Part shown: in pieces, positions 21,812-34,194 of the stretch | Layout of the letters: each line of letters opens with the position of its first letter | Position numbering within the stretch: the stretch's first letter is position 1 | NCBI RefSeq assembly: GCF_036417845.1 | Contig: NC_090001.1 | Span: 8,787,501-8,851,500 of the forward strand | Reading direction: 5' to 3' | From: Apteryx mantelli | Lineage: Eukaryota; Chordata; Aves; Apterygiformes; Apterygidae | Length of the DNA stretch: 64,000 bases | Program-made: the position numbers and the translations under genes | The notes under the pieces: model-generated | Seen by the model: the letters and a program-made list of their open reading frames with translations, nothing else | The model's database searches: none | Told to the model about the DNA's origin: nothing

Positions 21812-24071
21812 ACCTTGGTTTTAGATAAACAGCTGTGTCAGTTGAGTGGATCAAGTGACTACACCCCAACTGAGTGGATCAGCTGGTGTCAATGTTTTCC
21901 CCTGAGTCCATAAAAAGAGTGTGAATGTCCCCCTGAGTTAGCCAGACCAGCATGGGGGGGAGTGTATTCGTGGCTCAGCCCACCACGGAGTATAAAAACT
22001 GAACAACTAGCAAAAGAACCTGGAAGAGAGCAATGTGACTGAGCTGGTTTCATCGCATGTCTTCCCTCCCGGCGGCTGGGGATGCCCAGCGTTGTGACGG
22101 TGAGCACAGGATAGAGACCAGTAATGGGGATCACACTGGTATTGTGATTGAACTGATACCACAATTGCTCTATTTTGCTAAGCGTAATTCACACTTGTAT
22201 TGTGATTTCAGAATATTGCTGTGTCACTCTGCTAAATCAAAAATCCTGTGTAATGTCCAATACCTTCAAAGAAGTAAATTTTGATATTAAACATTACACC
22301 GTCCATGTGTGGAATAGCTAAAAGAACCTGGTGAGGGAGAATTGGACTCTGACAAGCTCTCCTGCCAGCTGCCTTGGAAAGGGAAGATCCTTGTGAGGGA
22401 TTCACCTCCCCCAGCCTTGCCCTCCTGAACAGAGGTGTTTGTATCTGAAGCAGCCACACCAGCTCCCATTCTAGCAAGGCAGGGAAACTGTCACGTGAAA
22501 GCAGCGGGTGCCCGAACCTTTCTGGATGTCTCCGTTCCAATGCGATAGACCCTCTCCTCACACCAATTTACCATCTGCTCATCAGCAGAGACACAGGGGA
22601 CTGGCTCAGAGGAAGGTGTCTGCATCAGAGGGACTGATCATGACTTGCCCAAATCCTTCCTCCCACAGCAATTCTCTTTGCAGTTCCCTCTCATTCCCTG
22701 CCCATCTCGCTGCCTGGAGCTCTCCCTGCTGGCAGCTCCTTCTCTATCCCAATGTCGTTCCCCTGACGGTGCTCACAGACCCCATCCCACCCTCTCCATG
22801 CTCTGTTCTGCTCAACAGAAACCTACCGGGACAGGGCACTGGGCAGAGGCATTGCTGTGCTCAAAGGTCCTGAGGAGCAGGTCAGAAAATCCCTGACAAG
22901 GCCATAAAGGTGATGCTGGTGCTGCCTGGAGGCTGAGGAGGGGTTGAAGGGGTTTGCTGAGCTTTCTCACAGACCTAGTGATCTCTGAGAGGGAAGGGTT
23001 GAGAGTCTCAGTTCCTTCCCAAAGCACAAAACTCTTTCCTGTTTTTCCCCCCTCCCAAAATCTGGGAACGGAAAGCACACAGCCTAGAAGGAAAGCTCCT
23101 TCCCTTTCAAGTGTCCCCTGCCTTGACCTTCCTTTTGAAAAGTGCCCTCCACAAATGTCCTCAGGGTGAGCTGGAGCTGTGAGCAGCCCTGACACACACA
23201 GCACCCTCTCCACAGCACACTCAACCTGCCCTGCTGGGCTCTCTCCCCCCAACCAGAGCTTCTCCCCACAGCGCTGTGGGGAGTTTGCTGGGCAGGCTGA
23301 GTGCTGACCCTCGCAGGCAGCAGACTCAATGCCCAGGGCACACAGCACCCTGGGGTGCAGGAACACTGCTCTGAATGACAGCCCTGGCTAGACCTGTGGC
23401 ACACCCTGGCTTCGCACCCATGCAGCTCTCCCTGGCAGAAGGCAACAGGACACCCTGTCCCTGGCATGCTGTGGCAGGGAATCCCCCCTCCTGCACTCTG
23501 GAGAAGCCACGAGTGCAATCCTCAAGAAAACTCTCCATTATGGGCTGGGTTTAGAAGACCCCTCCAGCAACAGCAGTAGCATTGCCCTGCAGCCAGAGGC
23601 TTACCATGCAAAGGGCTGTGAAGATTCCTCCCACAAGGAGCTCTCCTCTCGCCTCCCACTCCACACTCCCTTTCACTTCTCTCTGCCTTCTCTCATGGAT
23701 GTCAGCAACAGCAGGCAGTGCCCAGAGCCCTGCTGCTCTTGACAGGGGAGCTGCTCCTGCAAAGAGTTGTCTCCCAGCAGTGCTGCCACGTTGCCAGGAG
23801 CTCTCTCTGTCCCAGGAGCCTGCCTCTGCTCAGCAACAGTGGTTCAGCTGGAGGTGTGAATTTCTCTGTCCCTTGTGCTTCCTCCTCCTGGGACATGTTC
23901 ACTGAAGTAGACTGAAGGAATCACCTATGGGCCTTTTCTAAAGAGTGGAGAGAGACCCATTCCAGCATTGCACTTTATCTCATCAGAGAATTGTCATCTA
24001 GGACACATGCAAATGTCCCACTCTGGAAGACCCTATTCCCATCTCTTAACTAGGGAGGACACCTGTCAAGA
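21812..24071. other. Non-coding OR-cassette block, copy B (no OR attached)
   Basis: Same block as 7120-9379, but here preceded by ERV integrase sequence instead of an OR flank, because the OR was left outside the duplicated unit. No coding region is recognised. Confidence 0.6.
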
Positions 24072-25521
24072 TCTTTGAACAACATCGTGAGCCCTCTGTG
24101 AAAGCAGCTGCAAGTGGATGAGAGGAGGCTTCGTATGGGTGCGAAAGCTTCCATAAATGCACCTGGCATCAGTGGGTGACTTGGGGTGTGGGTTCACCTC
24201 CTGGTACCTCTGCTGTGCTGCAAATTCCTCCTCCCACAACTGCTGTTACTGCCAGTCCCCTCAAAAAATGCTATTGTGCCCCCTCCTTTTCCTAGAAGTT
24301 TGTGGTGCCATATTGGACAAGTGCAAGACCCTTATAATAAATGCCAGCATGTCTTGGGTGCCTTTGTGTGAGTGCCCCAAAGCCTCCGTAGCTTGACCTG
24401 AGGAAATCTCAGAGCTCTTGGGCCCCTGGCTCTGGGAGGGGTGAAGATGTGCCCAGGGCCAGGTTGCCCATGGCACCCAGCCCTCAGTGCTCTGTGGACC
24501 CAGCTGTGGAGCCTGGACTGCTGCTGCAGAGCCTGCACAGCCAGGAGAGCTGGCATTGAGCAGACCTGCAGTCTGGCGCTGTCTCATTGCTCGGGCCTCA
24601 TTTCAAAGCCTCTGCACCCTTTGTCCCTTCCGCCGGGGCTCCTTGTCCAAGTAACTAAAGGGAAGGAAGGAGGTTCCTTTGGGCTCAGGAGGCCTTCAGG
24701 ACTCTCAACTATTCCTCCATTGTATCTGTAACCTTTTATTACTGAAGAAAATGCCCATCCCCCCATTCCTAGCTGGAGGTTCCTGAGGGGATGGGGGTGG
24801 AAAGCAGCAGCCTGCTGTGCCCAAAGAAAGCAGGATCCTTCCCTCTGAAAACAGCAGCATCGCCCAAGGAGCCAGCTCTGTCCCTGCCTGATCTGTGCTG
24901 ATCATTTGCACAGGCCTTGTGAGCCCAGAGTGCCTTGGCCACCTTGTGGTGTTTCCACAAGAGCTTCGCTGTGTGTCTGGGCTGAGGAGCCAAGGGAAGG
25001 CAGCGAGCAGAGCAGTGGCTGGGGAGCGTGCAAGTGGCGAGTGTCCTGCATCCATCTCTTCTTGCTGTAACCTGGTTGTATGTAGCAGACCAGCCAGCTC
25101 TGAGGGGCAGAGACAGTGTGTTTGTAGACTAGGTGGCAGAGCAGAGGTCTGGCATCAGGTTGATGCCTGCTGCAGTGCTGAGTTGATCTGACAGTGTCAG
25201 AAACACTTTCCAGTGCAGCTGCTCCCTCAGCTGATCTCTGTACCTCGGCACTAGGAGTGGAAGTGGCATCCTGCTGTCATTGTGTAGGTACTGCAGTGCA
25301 AAGGCTCCCAGCTCGGACTTGACGGTACTAAAGGAAAAGCAAGACCAATTGTTGCCTTTTGTGATTTGTGCCCAGGGTGACAGAGTGGAGCTGTCGCATG
25401 ACCTGCAGAGAGTCTTGCCAGGAGATGAAACCATTTGCAGAAGACTGTTCTGTACGGAGTGTTAACAGTGTAATCAAGGGACATGGCCCAGGTGAGCTTG
25501 TCCTCTGTGAAGGTTTGCACT
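24072..25521. repeat. Copy B of the 9380-10829 block
   Basis: Direct counterpart of 9380-10829. Around 24490-24550 it agrees with the 15484-16844 paralogue (GTGGACCCAGCTG, GCACAGCCAGGAG) where copy A differs, a possible trace of gene conversion between the paralogues. Confidence 0.7.
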
Positions 25522-26060
25522 TTTCAGGTCTCTTGTGACTCGGTCCCAGATAGGGCAGCAGCAGGCACATCGATGTCATTTGTGCTTGTGAGGTCAGTTG
25601 TGCCTCTGAAGCTGGTAGGCCAAGAACATGCCCATAGCTTTGGTGATGATGGTGAGGTGCCTTGTGTCTCAATGCCTCAGAAACGGGGAGCAGGCCCATT
25701 GCTGCTGTTTGTGCTTGTTTAGGTCAATTGTGCCTCAGTCGCTAACAGGCCAGGAGCAGATATACGGCTTCATGGCGGCCTGTGAGGTCACTTCAGCCTC
25801 AGCACCTGACAGTCCAGCTCAATGCAGATTGCTCCTGTTTGTGTTTGTGGAGTCCTTTGGCCTCAGGATCTGCTCGTCCACCAGCAGCCCCATTGCTCCT
25901 TTTTGTACTTGTGAGGTGACTTTTGCTTCAGTACCTGCTTAGACAGCATCCAGCACATTGCTGCTTTGGGGCTTATGAGGTCACTTGTGCCTCAGTGCCT
26001 GATAGGCCAGTGCTGGTCATGTGGCTGCTGTTTGTGGTTGTGAGGTCACTTGTGCCTCAG
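25522..26060 (+). repeat. About 65-bp minisatellite, first part (copy B)
   Basis: Counterpart of 10830-11368, with two differences near its start (25543-25550). Confidence 0.85.
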
Positions 26061-27294
26061 TCACGGAATCACAGAATCACAGAATCACGGAATCACAGAA
26101 TGGTTGAGGTTGGAAGGGACCTCTGGAGATCATCTAGTCCAACCCTCCTATTCAAGCAGGGTCACCTAGAGCACGTTGCACAGGATCACGTCCAGGCGGC
26201 TTTTGAATATCTCCAGAGAAGGAGACTCCACAACCTCTCTGGGCAACCTGTTCCAGTGCTCTGTCACCCTCACAGTGAAAAAGTTTTTCCTCATGTTCAG
26301 ATGGAAGTGTCTGTGTTTCAGTTTGTGCCCATTGCCTTACGTCCTGTCACTGGGCACCACTGAAAAGAGTCTGGTCCCATCCTCTCGACACCCTCCCTTC
26401 AGATATTTGCATACATTGATAAGATCCCCTCTCAGCCTTCTCCTCTGCAGGCTAAACAGGCCCAGCTCTCTCAGTCTTTCTTCATAGGAGAGATGCTCCA
26501 GTCTCCTCATGATCTTTGTAGCCCTTCGCTGGACTTGCTCCAGTAGTGCCACATCCCTCTTGTACTGGGGAGCCCAGAACTGGATGCAATACTGCAGATG
26601 TGGCCTCAGCAGGGCTGAGGAGAGGGGGAGGATCCCCTCCGTCGACCTGCTGGCAACACTCTTCCTAATGCACCCCAGGCCTTCTTGGCCACAAGGGCAC
26701 ACTGCTGCCCCATGCTTAACTTGGTGTCCACCAGCCCTCCCAGGTCCTTCTCTGCAGAGCTGCTTTCCAGCAGGTCTACCCCCAACCTGTACTGGGACAT
26801 GGGGTTATTCCTCCCTAGGTGCTGGACCCTGCACTTGCCTTTGTTGAACTTCAGGAGGTTCCTCTCCGCCCACCTCTCCAGCCTGTCCAGCTTTCTCTGA
26901 ATGGCAGCACAGCCCTCTGGGGTATCGGCCACTCCTCCCAGTTTTGTATCATCGGCAAACTTGCTGAGGGTGCACTCTGTCCCTTCATCCAGGTCACTGA
27001 TGAAGAAGTTGAACAAGACTGGACCCAGTCCTGACCCCTGGGGGACACCACTAGCTACAGGCCTCCAACTAGACTCTGTGCTGCTGATCACAACCCTCGG
27101 AGCTCTGCCATTCAACCAGTTCTCAATCCACCTCACTGTCCACTCATCTAACCCACACTTCCTGAGCTTCCCTATGAGGATGTTATGGGAGACAGTGTCA
27201 AAAGCCTTGCTGAAGTCAAGGTAGACAACATCCACTGCTCTCCCCTCATCTACCCAGCCAGTCATTCCATCAGAGAAGGCTATCAGATTGCTTA
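26061..27294 (-). mobile_element. CR1 LINE, 5'-truncated (copy B)
   Basis: Identical, as far as I can see, to 11369-12602, including the frameshift and the five 8-bp tail repeats (26061-26100). The FADDTK box is near 26950. It is a product of the tandem duplication, not an independent insertion. Confidence 0.95.
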
Positions 27295-27932
27295 AGCATG
27301 AGGCACATGGCTCAGCTGTTGATGATGAGGTCACTTCTGCCTGAGTACCTGATAGTGCAGGTGGAGGAAGAAGGCTTGACTGTTGCTTGTGAGGTCCCTT
27401 CTGACTGCTGACCTGATTGGATAGCAGGAGCCATGTGGCTGGAGAGGTGATTGTGAGGTCATTTCTACCTGAGTGGTTGATAGGGCAGCAGCAGGTCCAC
27501 GGCTGGGATCTGTGCTTTTGAGATCATTTCTGCCTGCGCAGCTGATAAGCCAGGATTTGTCTCATGGTTGGGGAACTTGTAGTGAGGTAATTTCTGTCTT
27601 AGAGGCTTCTAGGCCAGTGACAGGGCCATGGCTGTGAAGGTGACTGTGAGGTCATGTCTTTCTGAGTGCCTGCTAGGCCAGCAGCAGGCAGTTAGGCATG
27701 GGCGTTGATTGTGAGGTCACTTTTGTCAGAGTACCTGATAGGCCAGCAGTAGTTCATGGCTGGGGAAGTTATCTGGAGGGAACTTGTGTCTCTGAAGCCT
27801 GTAGGCCAACAGCAGGCCTGTGGTGGGGGTATGTACCTGTGAGGTCACCTCTATCTGAGCAACTGATAGGTCAGGAGAAGACACATGGCTTGGATGTTGA
27901 TGGTGAGGTCACTTCTGGGTTTGTCGCGTGTG
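27295..27932 (+). repeat. About 65-bp minisatellite, second part (copy B)
   Basis: Counterpart of 12603-13240, identical by eye. Confidence 0.8.
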
Positions 27933-29616
27933 CTCAGAGGAGGGATTGACCCCTGCAGAGCTCTACAGCAGTACAGAAATGCAACTCATTAATCAGGCAG
28001 AATTAGATGTTCCACATCATCTGGCACAAATTTTATTCCACTCCATCATCATGAGTTAGTACTGCTACATTTCAAATGTGGATGATGTTCTCTGGTGAAC
28101 ATGGACATGGAGTTGGATTCTCCACTTCTTGCTAAGCAGAAGCTTGTAGCCTCCTGCCGGTCAGCTAGGGAGTCCAAGTAGACTTTTGAGGCTGCTAAAT
28201 TAATCTAGGGCTGGTGTGAGCAGTGGTGTTAGTAATCTCTTATTGCCAGGGTGTGTGTGCTTTAGAAATTGCCCCTGTCAAAAGATCAGGGAGCTTGTGA
28301 GATTTTCCTGCAAGGTCTGAATGCTGTGTCTGTCTTTGAGGTGTCCACCTGCTTTTATGACACATTTGGAACTGTAACACGTTAGAAGTCTCTGGTTTTC
28401 TGTCCACGTATGCAGTCACTGGAGAATGGGTGCAAAGGTTGTTGGAGGAGACAGTAGGAATGTCACCCCCCAAAAAGGTGTGGGCCACATTTTCCAAGAG
28501 ATTTCTTTTTCAGGGAAGTTGAGGCACAAAAGAGAGGGAAGAGCTGGCCTGATCAGCCCCTGTGAGAGCACTTACTCTCTGCTTCCTGGAGGTGGGAAGT
28601 GAGCAGGCCCCAGGCTGTGAGTGGATGTTCAGAGGAAGTGCGTGTTGCAAGGCCTTGGAGGCCTAGAAGGGAATGTAAGGGCTGGAGAGTTGGGCTTTCT
28701 GTGTGTTGGGGCGCTTGGAGGTGCCCTGTCTGCTGCCATGTGTGGTGCTGTGCCCTGTGTGTCGCTGATGCAGAGGCGCATGTAGGCTGTCAACACTCTG
28801 TGAGGTGAGGGGGTAGCGGTGTGTTCCAGTGCAAGATGCCCTGTGGTGGAGCCGGGTGGTGGCCCCAGTGTTTTGCTTCTCAGCATGGGAGGAGGTGTCT
28901 GGAGAGAGCAGTGCTCTGCTCCCAGAGCCCAGCCTGCCATCACAGTGTCCTTCAGGGAGACCTGGGTGAGGACTGTTGGTGACCATGTTCCCTCCTTGGA
29001 GCATCGTGGTGCGAGGCAGGGCTGCTCACAGTTTGGTGGTTTCTGTCAGCTGAGGTCCAGACTTCCAGTTTCTGAAGGCCTTGATGCTTCCCTGAGTCTT
29101 TGGGATTTTCCTGACTCCCCTGGAGAAAGTTATCTTCTCCCTCCTTAAAAGCTTTCTGTGGAAGCTGGACCCTCATTGCATCTTCCCATCTCAGACCTTA
29201 ATCCATTGTGATCCATCAGAGAGATGGGTAGTTAATGAAAGCAGTCAGAGCCATTTCTTCACTTTGATCCTACGCAGAGCCTTGCTGACAGGGGAGATAC
29301 CACCTCACAGGAAGTCAGGCCTCTGATGGCGATGGGTGGCTCTTAGACACCTGTCCTTGGTCAGCAGTGGAGGCGACATCTCCAAAGCTGCTGGTGCCTT
29401 TGGCAAGAGTCTCAGAATAGCAGATTCCTTGAGGTTGCAATGGGGGAGACGTCTGGAGGTAGGAATCCAACACCCTGCTCAAGGCAGGTCCCAGGAGATC
29501 ATTTATTTTGGGGCCTTTTCCAGTGAAGGTTTGATTATCTCCAAGGATGGAGATCTGAGGACCTCTCTGGATCCCTGGGCCACAGTCCAGCCACCTTCAC
29601 AGACAAAAAGGTTTGC
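27933..29616. other. Unassigned DNA, copy B of 13241-14924
   Basis: No gene is recognised; identical by eye to copy A. Confidence 0.45.
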
Positions 29617-30017
29617 TCTTAACATCTAAGAAGAATTTCCCATTATACAATTTGTCCCTGTTGCCTCTCATGCTATTAGTGTGCACCTCCAAGAAAATCT
29701 GGCTCCGTCTTCTCTGTGCCCTCCATAAGGGAGCTGTGCACAGCAGGAAGATCCCCCTTGGCCTTCTCTTGTCTAGGCTGAACCAACTGAGCTCTCCCAG
29801 CTTATCTTTCTGTGCCCCATGCTCCAGCCCCTGACCATCTTGGTGTCCCTGTCCTGGACTCCCTCCTGTGTATTAGTGCCTTTGCAGAACCGGAGAGGCC
29901 AAAAGGGACCTGTTGTACAGACATGGTCTCACCTGTGCCAAAAAGAGGGGTGGAACATCTTGGTGGCCCTGCTGGCTGTGCTGTCACTAATACAGCTCAG
30001 CAGAGAGGGGAGACATT
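29617..30017 (-). mobile_element. Old CR1 LINE fragment (copy B)
   Basis: Counterpart of 14925-15325 with the same CR1 C-terminal/3' blocks on the minus strand. Confidence 0.7.
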
Positions 30018-30175
30018 TGCCCCTGCCTGTTGCGACTCTGTAAGGCCAGCAGAACTGAGAATAACACTCCGATTCTTTCTTTCTTTCTAGCTTGCTGCAC
30101 TCATGGAGGTTCCCAGTGCAGTCCTAGAGCCCCTGAGGATGGAGGCAGGGTCCCAGGGTTTCTCCCTGCAGCTTT

Positions 30176-31536
30176 CAAGATCTTTGCCAGCATCGTGAGC
30201 CATCTGTGAAAGCAGCTACAAGTGCATGAGATGAGGCTACGTACGGATGCAAAGGCTTCCATAAATGCGCCTGGCTTCCCTGGGTGACATGGGGTGTGGG
30301 TTCACCTCCTGGTGCCTCTGCTGTGCTGCAAATTCCTCCTCCCACAACTGCTGTTACTGCCAGCACACTCAGCAAATGCTATTGTACCCCCTCCTTTTCC
30401 TAGAAGGTTGGGGTGCCATATAGGATGAGTGCAAGACCCTTACAATAAATTCCAGCATCTCTTGGGTGCCTTTGTGTGAGTGCCCCAAAGCGTCCGTAGC
30501 TTGACCTGAGGAAGTCTCAGAGCTCTTGGGCTGCTGGCTCTGTGAGGGGTGAAGATGTGCCCAGGGCCAGGTTGCCTGTGGCACCCAGCCCTCAGTGCTC
30601 TGTGGACCCAGCTGTGGAGCCTGGACTGCTGCTGCAGAGCCTGCACAGCCAGGAGAGCTGGCATTTGAGCAGGCCTCCAGGCTGGGGCTGTCTCATTGCT
30701 TGGGCCTCATTCCAAAGCCTCTGCACCCTTTGTCCTTTCAGAGGGGCTCCTTGTGCAAGTAACTAAAGGGAAGGAACGAGATTACTTTGGGCTCAGGAGG
30801 CCTTCAGGACTCTCAACTGTTTCTCCATTGTATCTGTAAATTTTGTATTACTAAACAAAAACCCCATCCCCCCCATGCCTAGCTGGAGGTTTGTGAGGGG
30901 ATGGGGGTGGAAAGCAGCAGCCTGCTGTGCCCAAAGAAAGCAGCATCCTTCCCCCTGAAAACAGCAGCATCGCCCAAGGAGCCAGCTCTGTGCCTGCCTG
31001 ATCTTGTGCTGCTCATTTGCACAGGCCTTGTGAGCCCAGAGTGCCTTGGCCACCTTCTGGTGTTACCACAAGAGCTTCGCTGTGTGTCTGGGTTGAGGAG
31101 CCAAGGGAAGGCAGTGAGCAGTGCAGTGGCTGGGGAGTGTGCAAGTGGCGAGTGTCCTGCATGCATCTCTTCTTGCTGGCACCTGGTTATATGGAGCATA
31201 CCAGCCAGCTCTGAGGGGCAGAGACAGTGTGTTTGTAGACTAGGTGGCAGAGCAGAGGTCTCGTGTCAGGTTGATGCCTGGTGCAGTGCTGAGTTGATCT
31301 GACAGTGTCAGAAATGCTTTCCAGTGCAGCTGCTCCCTCAGCTGATCTCTGTACCTCGGCACTAGGAGTGGAAGTGGCATCCTGCTGTCATTGTGTAGGT
31401 GCTGCAGTGCAAAGGCTCCCAGCTGGGACTTGATGGTACTAAAGGAAAAGCAAGACCAATTGCTCCCTTTTGTGATTTGTGCCCAGGGTGACAGAGTGGA
31501 GCTGTCGCATGACCTGGAGAGAGTCTTGCCAGGAGA
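30176..31536 (+). repeat. Second copy of the 9380-10829 block (copy B)
   Basis: Counterpart of 15484-16844, identical by eye. Confidence 0.8.
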
Positions 31537-32151
31537 TGTCACTTTTCAGGTCACTTGTGACTCGGTACCAGGTAGGGCAGCAGCAGGCACGTCGATGCCA
31601 TTTGTGCTTGTGAGGTCAGTTGTGTGTCTGAAGCTGGTAGGCCAACAGCATGCCCATAGCTTTGGTGATGATGGTGAGGTGCCTTGTGTCTCAGTGCCTC
31701 AGAAACGGGGAGCAGGCCCATTGCTGCTGTTTGTGCTTGTTTAGGTCAATTGTGCCTCAGTCGCTAACAGGCCAGGAGCAGATATACGGCTTCATGGCGG
31801 CCTGTGAGGTCACTTCAGCCTCAGCACCTGGCAGTCCAGCTCAATGCAGATTGCTCCTGTTTGTGTTTGTGGAGTCCTTTGGCCTCAGGATCTGCACGTC
31901 CACTAGCAGCCCCATTGCTCCTTTTTGTACTTGTGAGGTGACTTTTGCTTCAGTACCTGCTTAGACAGCATCCAGCATATTGGTGCTTTGGGGCTTGTGA
32001 GGTCACTTGTGCCTCAGTGCCTGATAGCCCAGTGCTGGTCCTGTGGGTGCTCTTTGTGGCCTGTGTGGCTGCTCTGAGGCCCTAATAGGGCAGGGCTAGG
32101 CCTCTGGCTGCACTTTTTGCTTGTGAGGTCACTTGTGCCTCAGGGCCTGAT
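31537..32151 (+). repeat. About 65-bp minisatellite next to the ERV 5' LTR (copy B)
   Basis: Counterpart of 16845-17459, with one difference near 31694. It ends where the LTR starts at 32152. Confidence 0.85.
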
Positions 32152-32596
32152 TGTTGCATATAACAGCATTTGCACTTGGAGCTAAATCTACTGAAGCCTA
32201 AGGACGCACATTGCTGAACTTTTCCCTAAATTGTTTGAGCCAGTTGACACAAGGAGGGAACAAGGAGATAAGTAACAAAACACCTTCAGCAATGCTTGGT
32301 GAGCACCATGACTCTGCCTGGAGACAACGGGGAAACCAACCAGGAGTGAAGGAGCTACTACTTGTTGAGCAATCAATCATTGGTGCAAGAAATCGGAGAA
32401 TGCACAAAGAACTTAAGCCGTAGGGGTATAAATACCCAGGGAATTTTCCCTTCGGGGTCCCTCGGAGGAGGCACCCAACTCGAGCTGTAATACTAAGAAA
32501 ATCATCTTGTAAAGAATTATTTTGTATCTTTTGGATAAAGTGGAAACCTAGAGTCCAACCCTGTTAGGGACACTGGATTGAACAATTTCCCTAACA
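32152..32596 (+). repeat. ERV 5' LTR (copy B)
   Basis: Identical by eye to 17460-17904, with TATAAA at 32427-32432. It is followed by the same candidate primer-binding site at 32600-32617. Confidence 0.92.
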
Positions 32597-32867
32597 GTCT
32601 GGCACCCAGATGGGACTCTAGGCAACCACCATCCGATCCTCTTATCTCCAAACTTCCAACGGCCGGCATCAGGTGAGTTCACCTAGGAGCTTTGGTGACG
32701 GGAGGTACTGACTGGTGTGTTTTCAAATTCCGCATCTAAATTTTGGGGAGAGTGGGTTCGAGTCCCACCTCCGGGATTTGAGAGGGTTCAAGTCCCATCT
32801 CAATCCATCTGCAAGGGGGAATGCGCAGCCTGATCAGCAGAAGGCACACCACAAGACTCCGATACAC

Positions 32868-34194
32868 ATGGGAAACGTACCCGGCGTAGAGAAGGGGATG
32901 CCCTTAGCTGAGGTACTGGAAAACTGGAGAAAGATTGACAGTACCGTAGGGTTAGGAAGAAAGAAGCTAGTGACCTTGTGCCAGGAAGACTGGCCCCTCC
33001 TTCCCCAGGAGGGCAGCCCAGCTGAACAGTGGCCACTGCAGGGGACTTTGGACCAACAAGAACTGACCTTTTACAGCATCGCCTAGAAGACAGATTCCTG
33101 TGACTAATGCATTATTGGTAGGTATGGGATAACTGGGCATTTTCTAGAAAAAAGGAGATGTCTAAAAACGAGAGGAAAGTTTCTTCCCAGAATACTGCAA
33201 GTAGTGCAGCTGCTAAAATGCTTGTGGAAACCGCTCCACCCTATGCGCTACCCTCCGCTTCAACTTCTCTATACTGCCCCTTGCCTTCCACCTCCACCTT
33301 TCAAGCCCCTTTGCAAGTCGTTCTTGTGCGAGGAGCGGCCCCGCCACATCAGGACAGGCTACCTCGAGTAGCTACAATGCGAGTTTACGAACCCTGGGTG
33401 CTCCAAGATTTGGTTGCATGGAGTCCACAAACTCCCAGGCTTAGGGAGGATCTGGAAAAGGTTTTGCAAGAAGTAAGGGAAATATTTCACACATATGACC
33501 CCACTTGGGGGGATGTGCAGATGCTTCTTGAAGCCCTGTTCACTCCCGACAAGAATCACGCGATTCTAGAAGCAAATCGTTGTTGGGCTGAACAGGGAGG
33601 AGTGGTGGCCACTCAAACAGCGTGGCCAGCTGCGGATCCCAGACAGGATCATAACACAGAAGCAGATTATCGGCAGTTACAATTAGCTAAACAGGGTATA
33701 GAGGAAGCCATACGTTTGGCCAGACAGAGAACTGCAAATTGGTCTAAGATCCGGGAGTGTCAACAGCAAACTGACGAACACCCCTCGGCATTTCCGTCCA
33801 GATTGTTTAAGCAAATCAGAATGTTCTGGGGAGGGATGGACCCAGAGGCAGAGGCTAACAGACTCCTAGTGGTTTCTACTTACGTAGATGAAACATCTCC
33901 ACATATAAAAAATATTTCTCTTTGCATGTTCCTGATTGGCCAGGAAAATCCAGGGATGAAATAGTGTGCTTGGCTACCTTTGCATATAATGGAAGGAAGG
34001 AGAAAAAAGCTAAGGAGAAGCAGCGACAGAGAAAAGGGGAAGTCAGTATGCTGGCAGCAGTCCTGAGAGATGGAATTCCAGGGAACTGGGGTAGAGGCCG
34101 AGGAAGACTTGGGGGAGAAAGGTGGAGTCAGAATGTACGAGACAGGCAACCAGGATTGAGAGGACTCTGCCATTATTGTGGGGAGCAAGGTTAG
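32868..34194 (+). pseudogene. gag: ERV gag remnant (copy B)
   Basis: The same three broken pieces as copy A: matrix from the Met-Gly-Asn start to a stop at 33086, proline-rich plus capsid at 33158-33964, nucleocapsid at 33922-34194 ending within the zinc knuckle. Differences from copy A that I can see are a Pro to Leu change (near 33324) and a Glu to Lys change (near 34000). Confidence 0.85.
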
